This document shows, one piece after another, positions 46,401-64,000 of a stretch of DNA of 64,000 nucleotides (position 1 is its first letter; every line of letters begins with the position of its first letter). Under the pieces are notes generated by a model that saw only the letters and a list, made by a program, of their open reading frames with translations, made no database searches and had not been told where the DNA came from. Source of the DNA: Acridotheres tristis (lineage: Eukaryota; Chordata; Aves; Passeriformes; Sturnidae); the NCBI GenBank assembly GCA_037013685.1, contig CM072905.1, positions 9,452,991 through 9,516,990 of the forward strand, written 5' to 3'. Both the position numbers and the translations under genes were made by a program.

Positions 46401-47737
46401 AATTCACTTCAGCATTAAAAGTAGCTCAGATTGCTGCTGCAGGGCAAAGTCCTAATCAGTTTACAAAGCATGAGGAGCACTGCATTCCAGCAGGGGACAT
46501 GTGTTTCACTCCATTTTAAGGATATGTTGCAAACTGCAGACACAGAAGGTGGGAAGACTCATCTCAGGTACAATTCCATCCACCAAAGACATTTTTGAGC
46601 AGTAGAGATAACAGAATTGTTATTTCCTAACCCAGGATATGTTATTTCAGGCTGGGAAATGCAGCCATGTGCTGTTTGACATGTCCCAAGAGACTGCATG
46701 CACAATTGTCCTGTATAGATAATTTCTTATTGCTTGTTTTAAATAGGTCATGTGATAATTTCACTGGGTGATTTTGGTTAATCATTCCATGCTCATTTTC
46801 CCAAACATTGGTGCTTTATTATACACCTGCTTCCATGCAATCACATATCTATACATGCATATTTCTGCTTTTTACTTTTAGATGCTGCTTCCAAGCATGC
46901 TGCTGTAGGCTTTTTTGATTGCCTTAGAGCTGAAATGGAAGAATTTGATATTTCTGTGAGCACTGTGAATCCAACCTTCATCTGCTCATACCATCGCCAG
47001 GCAGCACCAGGCAACTGGGAGGCATCGATTTGGAAATGTAAGTTTGGGTGGATGAAGATGAGGAACATAAAGCAGGAGGGGGGGCTTTTCCAGGGTAAAA
47101 AAAATAAAAAGGAAAAATAATGGAAATGACAGAAAGGATGAGCAGGCATGAGGAGCAAAAGAAAAGAGATATTGGAGAGGTAATATTGGCCTGGTGAAAA
47201 GAGAAGGAACGTGGAATGAGACAATGTTATGTGAGAAGATAAATACATCAGGGCACCAGGAATGGAGGGGGAGGAGAGCAGGAAAGGTCCCAAGGGACAA
47301 TCCCACTGCACTCAGCTTGCTCCTTTTCTTAGGGACTGTAAGGATTTTACCTCAATTATAAAAAGATCTTGGCCACCTCCTGCTGAGGAGAATGGAGGGG
47401 AAGGGATTGAAAAGGCATAGAAATTAAACTGATTTGACTGATTCACTCGTCGTGTATCTTTTTAACACCATTCCCTCAGAGTAGCTGCCTGTCTGTGTGT
47501 CTGGAGCTCTCACTCCTCTCTCATTTAGTCTTTTTCAGGAAGGTGTCCTATGGTGTGCACCCCGTGGAGGTGGCAGAGGAAGTCCTTGCCACGGTGAGCA
47601 GGAAGAAGCAGGAGGTGCTCATGGCCAATCCCATCCCCAGAGCAGCAGTTTACATTAGAACATTCTTCCCCGAGCTCTTTTTCGCCATTGTTGCCTCAGG
47701 GATTAGGGAAAAGCTGAAGACAGAAGAGGAAAATTGA
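37410..47737 (+). CDS. DHRS7C: Dehydrogenase/reductase SDR family 7C (SRP-35)
   Basis: Membrane-anchored short-chain dehydrogenase of the muscle sarcoplasmic reticulum, reported to act on all-trans-retinol. Coding exons: 37410-37563, 42652-42764, 44587-44797, 45072-45164, 46882-47037 and 47529-47737. The total is 936 bp, 311 aa, the usual length. Residues 3-23 form a hydrophobic anchor. The cofactor loop is TDAISGLGK (43-51), with Asp in place of the usual first Gly. NNAS is at 125-128. Ser178 and YAASK (Tyr191, Lys195) keep the normal active-site spacing. [37 protein letters not shown] and [18 protein letters not shown] are characteristic of DHRS7C. The ATG stands two bases after an acceptor, so the 5' UTR is split. 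Intron 1 is about 5.1 kb and contains an LTR-like and a CR1 element. It converges on GSG1L2. Confidence 0.95.
38090..38930 (-). mobile_element. Probable LTR element in DHRS7C intron 1
   Basis: On the - strand an AT-rich part (TATAAAATTAGTTAG, AACATATG-like words) leads to GGCCTTTAATAAATCC (a poly(A) signal near 38,170) and then to GC-richer sequence, as in an LTR read towards its 3' end. The boundaries are estimates and no target duplication was confirmed. Confidence 0.45.
39128..39715 (+). mobile_element. CR1 LINE 3' fragment in DHRS7C intron 1
   Basis: This CR1 3' region of nearly 590 bp includes CTCTGCTATGAAGACAGGCT, GGCTTCCCAGTGCCAGAGG, CTGGACACTGGGGCTTGG and the tail CAATCCTGGGATATTCTGTG. 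Its central 240 bp are very similar to the reverse complement of 43,970-44,220. Confidence 0.95.
43915..44345 (-). mobile_element. CR1 LINE 3' fragment in DHRS7C intron 2, reverse
   Basis: Starting from ACAGAATCACAGATCACAAA (the reverse of the CR1 tail), it runs through GTCCCAGGCTGCTCC, GGGCACTGCCAGGGATCC and TGTTCAGCCTGGAGAA. Orientation is opposite to the copy in intron 1. Confidence 0.95.
44447..44540. repeat. TAGAAA hexamer microsatellite
   Basis: About 15 nearly perfect AATAGA/TAGAAA units end 46 bp before DHRS7C exon 3. The purity suggests recent growth and likely length variation between individuals. Confidence 0.97.
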
Positions 47738-50700
47738 TTTTGTTCAATTATTTTCCTTGCTTTTGACCTGAAAAAAAAAAAAAAGTTTCTGTTTTGAATG
47801 TCAGTGACTTGTGCTCATTGCTGTGGGTAGAATAATGCCACTGTCATTGACACACACATTCATCTATAAAGCTTCTGCTCTTCTGGGATTATAATCTTTA
47901 GGGATTATGACAATGTGCCATTGGAACCAAACTGCTCTTGCTGCAAATCCCATTGCTCATATAACATCCAGCACCAGCTCACTTATACACTTAATGCTTC
48001 AATAGAATCACCACACATGAAAGGAATTCTGAGGGCAAAGGAATATATGTCATCTTGCAGGGACATGAAATTTTTTCTGTATCTCTAATTGAACTGCTCT
48101 GGCTCCAAGGAACCTGACTCAGGGAGGTTCTCACCTCTGGGATGAAGGGTCAGTTCACCTGCTGGAGCTCCATCTATGTTCGGCTGTAGCTCTGGGGTTT
48201 TATTGTAGTGTGAGTGGCTGTGCCTTAACTGGGAAGTCAAACAGTCATTTGTTCAAAATTTTCTTGGTCCTCAGCAGAACTCTACTCCAAACCAATGGGC
48301 ATTTGCTGTGATCTCAGTTATATTTTTTTCTTTACCAAGTCCCCCACGTTTCCAAAGAGCAAGATGCAGAATAAGCATAATTTCATCAGAAAAGGATCAG
48401 GCACCACAGGACATCCCAGCTAACCATAAATCAACATTGCCTGTGGCTGCCCCATCCCTGGCAGTGCCCAAGGCCAGGCTGGACAGGGCTTGGAGCACCT
48501 GGGATAGTGGGAGGTGTCCCTGCCATGGCAGGGGTTACAATGACATAGATGCTCTTTAAGGTCCCTTCCAACCCAAACCATTCTGTGATTTCTGTAATTT
48601 CTATTATTGTCTTTTGTTGTAAAAGCAAGTGGATTGCGTGGTAAAATATGCTGAATAATCCTTCTGCTCCATTTTGCAAGTTCTAGAGATCAGCAGAAAT
48701 TCTTCACACAATTTCACTTCAAAGCAGTGAGCAGTTCAAGGAGCCACAGTAGAAGACAGTGAGAGTGAAAGAGGTAAAATAACACCTGTATCCTATCAAG
48801 AAAGTTTTAAAAAACAGATGTATTTTTATCTAGAAAGTAGAGGTAAGTTGTATCTTAATGATTTTCAAATTCCTAAAATGCACTGCAGAGAAGGTAGGGC
48901 TGAGCTGTTCTCCATTTCTGCTGGAGTAGGACAATGTGCTAAAATTACTGCAAAGGAGATTTACAGGGACAGCATTTTCTGCTAAGAATAGTTAAGCACA
49001 AAGGATAAATTGTCACAGAAATTTTCAAATGCCTGTCTTTGGAAGCTTTAAAGAAGAGATTAATGAAACATCTGTAAAAAAGCAATGTAGCTTTAATTTT
49101 TCTGCCTAGAAGAAAAGAAGGATTAGATGACCTTTTAAATGGGTCACACTTCTCTCTAATTCAGTGGCTTTTTCTCATCTTGAAGATGAGGTTTCTCCCC
49201 TGGTATTTCAGATGCAATATTTTTTTTCCCTCTGGGGAAATCTATTATTTAATCTGAAGTTTTCTATTTCATTTGTTGATCTCTGTTTCGCTGTCTCACC
49301 TGTGGATATATGTTGTACATAAAAATATTATGATGAGAAAAAGCAATATTAAGATGAGCTCAGGATAACAGGAATTGCATCCCAGAGGTGCCTATTTCTC
49401 TCATTAACTTCCAGTGGTAACCAGGACTGCTGTAGGTCTGTGTACTTGTGCCACAGGTGTCTGAAATATACTGAAATGCCATATTCATCAAAATTGATTT
49501 GCTCTAATGAATCACAATAAAAATGCTGCTGATGTTTTTCCTCTGCTTTCAAATCATGTGGTTCCAGGACTTACTGGGTGTCAAAATAAGGACCAGAATA
49601 TGAAATTGTGGTTTACAAATAGGGATAAGAAATCTTACATTTCATCAGGTGAATTTATTTACCAGATATCCAGCAGAAGACATGCAGCTTCTTGAATGGT
49701 TAGCATGAGAAAAACAGACAGTTGGAGATTTAAGGATGGATCTGGATGGATTCTTACTGCACAATTATTTAAAAAGCCTTTGCCCACCTACAGCACTTTA
49801 TATGCATTCAGACCAGTGTAAGAAACAATCCTGAGGAAGCAGCTTGTGGCAGAGACTGCCAGGCTGTGTTAGTAACCTGCAAGCTAAGAAAAAACCATGA
49901 GGCACTTGCTTAAATTGGATTGTTCAAAGGACTTGTAGGCATCAACCAACTGTGTTCCTGGATGAGGTGGAAATTCTTCCATGACACCCAGGAACAACAT
50001 GAGATGGGTAAAAATCCATTGTGAAAAGTGTTAGGGTTGACAAAAAGCAGCAAGTCAGACGGAATCAGGAATAATTCCTCTACCAGTGAAGGTGTTAGAA
50101 ACGTATCCATCACAAAGAAATGTGTGAAACAAGGGGAAGGAATCACGATGTTGTGTTTTGGTCAAAGGATTGATGAAACTTCAGCTTCTAACAGAGTGGG
50201 CACCAAACTCTCAGCAACTGCTTTGTTCTCCTGCTGAACTGAAGGTGGCAGTTTCAGAGCACTGGAAAGAATAAAGACAGACTGTGCTAAAGAATAAAGA
50301 GGAAATCTTATTGCTATCTGCAGCCACCTAGTAGGATGGTGTAGAGAGTATGGAGCCAGATTCTTCTCAAATATGCACAGTAGAAGAAAAAAGGTAATGG
50401 ACACCAACTGGGACACATGACATTCTGATTTGATATTAGGAAATAGTTTTTCTACAATTGCAGCAGTGAAGCACTGGGACCTGTTGCCAATGAGGTCAGG
50501 AAATCCCATTTCTTGAATATATTCAATACATACACAAAACCTCTCCTCTCTTACCACTCATGGTTTTCTTCTGACTTAATGATGCTTCTCTTATCAGCTC
50601 CACCTTATCACTGGCCATAACCTGACCTGTTATGGCTCCTGCTGGCATAACAAGCTCAAATTCTATTTATTGCCTGGCTAAAAATATATAGGGATTTTTC

Positions 50701-51572
50701 TAAAGCCCAGAGCTGCTCAGTAGACTGTGTAAGACCTCTGCCACCCAGAGTTCTCAAGTGTGTTTCCCAAGGGGCTCAAGAACAGGAGTGTTCACCCAAC
50801 AATGAAGAAATGGTGTCCAATAAAGCAGGCACACAGCTCAGCTCCGTGAGGAAGCTCCATGTTCCTGATCTGTGATGATTGCCATAATTCCCACCTCCCC
50901 ATCTTTAATGTGATTATAGATTCTTCATATATAAATGTAATCAAATTTTGATTCTTTCTGACTATTGCTAGAACGGTTCCTGGAGAATTCCCCAGGTGAG
51001 TTGTGTGCTGTCCACATCCATGTATTTTTCAGATTTCAGTTTGCCTTCTCATTTTATGTGTTTACACTGAAATCCTGTTCCCTCTATCAGCCTTTTTCTC
51101 ACAGCAAATCCACCATGTGTGTGGTGAAACTTGAACCATAAGCTGAGGTACACAGATTTTCTTGGAGAGATTGCACCTTTCATAACAAGAAATTATTCAA
51201 GCCCTGCACCACATGTCTTATTTGCTGCCCTGCTTTTCATGGTTTCAGGATGGGATTTTTTACAGTCTTTTTAATAAAGAATCAGGGTGGAGTGATGCAC
51301 TAAAATTCTAACAAACTCCCATACTCTCTATCACCATTAGATACTTCTTCAAAACTGGAACTGTGGGGAACCTGTGTCACTGTTGTTATCTCAGCTGAGA
51401 CACCTGAATCTTCTTTTCCAATACCAACACTACCTTGAAACATCCACAGAAATATAATTTCTTTATTAAGAAAAATAAAGAATACTACACATTGATGCAT
51501 TTTGTTCATTAACACTGTTCCACTTGGATCTAGGATTATAATTTACAGAATGCTCTGAGATCTGGTTCAGCT
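47738..51572. other. Region between convergent DHRS7C and GSG1L2
   Basis: It holds the 3' regions of the two genes. The DHRS7C 3' side has an A-run at 47,770 but no clear AATAAA close by. A CR1 tail lies at 48.4-48.6 kb. I see no other coding exon. Confidence 0.5.
48435..48597 (+). mobile_element. CR1 LINE 3' tail fragment
   Basis: TGTGGCTGCCCCATCCCTGG, GGCCAGGCTGGACAGGGC and CCTTCCAACCCAAACCATTC followed by TGTGATTTCTG are the last 160 bp of a CR1 element. Confidence 0.9.
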
Positions 51573-60876
<9,304 letters not shown>

Positions 60877-61235
60877 CCTCCAGAGCTGCACCAGCAATTA
60901 TTCTACCAACTCCCTCTGCTCAATTCATGCATCTCTCTGCCTGATAAAACACCTGCCTGCGTTCACCATCCCGTTCCTCATCCCTCTCAGAAAACTGTGC
61001 TAGCTTAGGAGTTTAAGACAGGGAGCAGAGATCTGGGCATGACCAGAAATCATGTGGCAGGGGAGATTAAGAATAAAGGACAGTGTTGCTCGGCAGCAAT
61101 GTATTGTGAAAGAAATATGAGGGAGTGTGACAAGAAATGATAGTTTGCCCCATACACAGAACACAGAAGCGTTGGAAGTGCCCCAGTGTGCAATCACTAA
61201 AGTTTTATTTATACAAACAAAGCATGCCTATTTAC

Positions 61236-61273
61236 CTTGATCAGAGGGGGAGTCAGACTGATGGAATCCATCT
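61236..61273 (-). pseudogene. Stranded copy of GSG1L2 exon 2
   Basis: On the - strand, ATCAGTCTGACTCC is followed by CTCTGATCAAG and then GTAAAT. Exon 2 itself reads ATCAGTCTGACTCC, GCTTCTGATCGAG, GTAGAT. Similarity continues into the adjoining intron sequence (AAAGTTTT..., ACAAA...TGC on the + strand) for a total of about 100 bp. The copy has a one-base deletion that breaks the frame, yet keeps an AG before it and a GT donor after it. It lies upstream of exon 1, where exon 2 does not belong. Confidence 0.75.
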
Positions 61274-62812
61274 CTTAGCTAAGGAATAAACAAAATTTCA
61301 CCGTTCCAAATGTTCCTGTAACACTGAACACTGTTCAAATTGAATAGAGGTGTGACCCTCGCTATAAAAACTCCTAAGGAGCTAAAACTGGTTGGTCAGC
61401 TACAGCATTTCACAGCATGCAGCACTAGAAAGGTGACTGCCTATGTTCAGAGTTCCAGCAGTGACAAATAAAAGTGATAAATTACCTAACTTTGCTCTCG
61501 GTGGTATCCTGAGCGTTCTCTAGTTTCCCTCCATGAACACATAACACAAGTTTTGCCCGAGTGAGGTGAAATATATTTTAAAAAGCTGAATTATCCTTAT
61601 TTTATATGTGCATCTTCTCACTCTGTGAAATAGCATTTCTTTTTCCTTCATCGAGGAAACATTTCCCACCAACTGTTTTTTTCTGCCTGTTTGGTGATGC
61701 AAGAAAGTTATGAAAATAACCAAAAGGAGCTGGGGTGTTAGTGATCCACTGCTTCATTTTATAGCTGTAAAGTCCAGACATGTTCCCAGGGGGGGAATGG
61801 TTCCACAGGACAGACACTGAAGTCACATATGTATCTTCTAATGAAAATTATTTGGATTTTCAAGGCAACTCTCTACCCAAAGATATCAGAGCTGGGGAAG
61901 CAGATGAGTCCCAGGATGAAACTCAAGGATAACAGAATAAATGCCTGCTTTAGGTGGCTGTGAAGAGCTCAGCTTACAGAGCTGGCCAGCAGCAGAGTGC
62001 AAGACCAGCTCTGGTCTGCAAAGGCAGAGCAAATCTCACAACACAAAAACCAGATGTAGCTCGAGCCAGGAGTTATTTTTTCGACATCTTTCTCTCATTT
62101 TCTTTGTCTCATCTTGTGCATTTTTCCAAGGGTGTAGCACTTGTGAGAACAGGGGTGGGAGCAATGTGAGAGCAGGAGGAAGGGAGGGAAATCCTTCTGA
62201 GGATTAAACACTTATCTGTGAGTAATCTGCATATGGCTGTAATTAAATATATTTTGAGGCCTGTGAAACCACTGATACCTTCTGGATGACAACTGCAGTC
62301 TGAGATGTTTCACAGTTTTTTGTTCATGCCCTAGCAATGCTGGCAACACAATTTCCAAATCAATTTTTCATGCAGGGATGCTCTGTTTAACAGGAGAAAT
62401 GGACTGCACGAGTATTTATTGGTTAGTTCTGTCTGAACTGTGAAAAAAGACAGAAAGTAAGGGAGGAGCAAATCGATTTGCTGGAGTTCCCTTCAAGCAA
62501 AGTGTTACATGCAGTGACTTTTGCTGGAATAAAGTTGTGTAAACCAAATATTTGCAGGTGACACCAAGACAGCCAGGATGCTGAAGCTTTGAAGAAAACA
62601 CTGAACATCACAAGAATTGTAATAAAACTTAACTTCTGGCAACATAACTTTTTTCATTTTTAGATTCTCTCTGATCCTGCGCTGTGCTCATTTGACAAAA
62701 TGTGATAAAAAACATGTAAAACCAACTTTTACTGAGCTGCTTTCTGACAGACAACCAGAGATGTCTGCTTCCTACACAGAGCTTTTCTAAGGTGGTTCCA
62801 TGAGGTGTACAT

Positions 62813-62846
62813 AAATATATATATATATATACATATGTGTGTGTGC
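62813..62846. repeat. TA/TG dinucleotide microsatellite
   Basis: A run of about nine TA units passes through ACATA into GTGTGTGTG. It is in the upstream flank of GSG1L2 with no gene overlap. Confidence 0.95.
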
Positions 62847-64000
62847 TTTTGTGGAGCTGGATTGCATTCTGGAAAAATCACTGGCAAAATTCCTGTGGAG
62901 CTTCAAGGAGCAGGATCAGCCCTTTAATGTTTTAATAGTTTTCTGACTTCTTATTGGCTAATGGACAAGCTACAGTAAGCAGAGTGGCTGTGAAGTTTAG
63001 ACTAAGCTCTCTCTTCCTTTAATCAGAAAAACCAAAACGTAGTTGGAGTCTAGCAAGGCTAAACACTTCAGGACACTTCCTCACTTATGTGGAAAGAAGA
63101 TTCGTGGAACAGTGGCATTCATAAAAGAAGATATTTTTACTTCTTTTTAAAATTATTTTTCTTTTCCCCTCCCTTTTTAAAATATAATTGATCTGTAGAG
63201 TGAAATAGCAGCATATTGGGAACAAATTTATTTGGATGGGCATGGTGACACTTTTTGCTCTCTATTCCAGCATGGGACTCTGGTCCAGGATACCTCCAAC
63301 CTCTGCCAGCTCCCTCATGATATTGTTCCTTGTGAAACAGGTAAGCCAATTCAATCCTGAATAATGGACAGCACAACAGAGAATTCCTAGCACGCAGCAA
63401 TGGTTGTACCAAAAATCCTTCTGACATAATAATTTCTTTTTATTACTAATTAGTCATGAGAAACAACGCTGCAGAACTGTAGGGTTTTATATTAGAACTC
63501 TCTCTGACTCTGTCATTTATTACAATTTTATTCTATTAATCCTCATTCATACAGCGAATAAATTATGTTTACAACCATTTACACAATCACTTTTCACACC
63601 AGTATTGATCAGTATTGAATTATATTTGTTTTTCAGTTTTCCTACCAGATAAAAATACTATTATGAATCATGCTTATTTTCCACCGTTTTTTCTCTGTTC
63701 TAAACCCAGCTTTGATTTGTTTCTGGCACGACTTTTTAGCCTCTGACTTGTGAGCACTGAATTTCCAATTGGTGAAATCTGTAAAGTCATTCTGCATCTC
63801 ACCTTCATACAGAAAGCAAATAAATCTGTATGAGATTTCTGCCTTTATTTCTTGGAGAGATCCATTAAACCATTTTATTCTTACTTTTTTCCCTAAATCT
63901 TTCCAAAATTCTAAATGCTTACTTCTTACTTACCTTATATATAGAAGGGCTTTTGGTATTTAATGAGAAAATATCTCAGTGTAATTCACTTAAAGGAAAT

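Larger units (their letters stand above)
60877..64000. other. Upstream flank of GSG1L2
   Basis: The region is AT-rich with no coding exon recognised on either strand. It contains the exon-2-like fragment at 61.2 kb and a TA/TG microsatellite at 62.8 kb. The GSG1L2 start exon has no obvious CpG island. Confidence 0.5.

Overview
The window looks like bird nuclear DNA, most likely from a songbird or other neoavian. At least eight stretches end in the typical 3' sequence of chicken-repeat-1 (CR1) LINEs, there are LTR-like elements, and the genes are vertebrate genes with many introns. A compact GC-rich gene block of microchromosome style sits next to AT-rich DNA with long introns. All coding regions below were put together by hand from splice sites, reading phase and family motifs. 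No search was run.

Layout. (1) 1-11.9 kb: no recognisable gene; one CR1 tail, small tandem repeats and one stretch that resembles a conserved non-coding element. (2) 11.9-15.1 kb: subtelomere-like DNA. It holds a degenerate CCCTAA (telomere-type) array, three copies of a ~170-190 bp satellite, ~630 bp of pyrimidine-rich CCTTG-type repeat, a ~860 bp inverted repeat with ~300 bp arms, and a block of short CTTTGGACCCT-type repeats. (3) 16.0-20.4 kb: an intron-containing ubiquitin-specific protease of the USP36/USP42/USP17 group, 506 aa. (4) 20.5-22.9 kb: LTR-like and CR1 remnants and a second CTTTGGACCCT block. (5) 23.1-32.3 kb: a dense GC-rich block with an ADP-ribosylarginine hydrolase (ADPRH-type, 358 aa), CCDC61 (413 aa) and, on the opposite strand, BLOC1S3 (158 aa). 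(6) 32.7-37.4 kb: an LTR-like element, a minisatellite and a CR1 tail. (7) 37.4-60.9 kb: AT-rich DNA with two convergent genes, DHRS7C (311 aa, + strand) and GSG1L2 (290 aa, - strand). (8) 60.9-64 kb: upstream of GSG1L2, with a stranded copy of its exon 2.

The genes do not form one pathway. DHRS7C (muscle sarcoplasmic reticulum) and GSG1L2 (claudin-like tetraspan) are a conserved neighbour pair. CCDC61 (centriole and basal body) and BLOC1S3 (lysosome-related organelles) both correspond to human 19q13.3. The USP and ADPRH-type genes are hydrolases that remove protein modifications.

The main structural puzzle is that telomere-like repeats, a GC-rich 19q13-like block and a 17p13-like AT-rich block lie within about 25 kb of each other. 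This could be a true chromosome rearrangement (a former chromosome end now internal) or a join made during assembly. The sequence alone cannot separate these.
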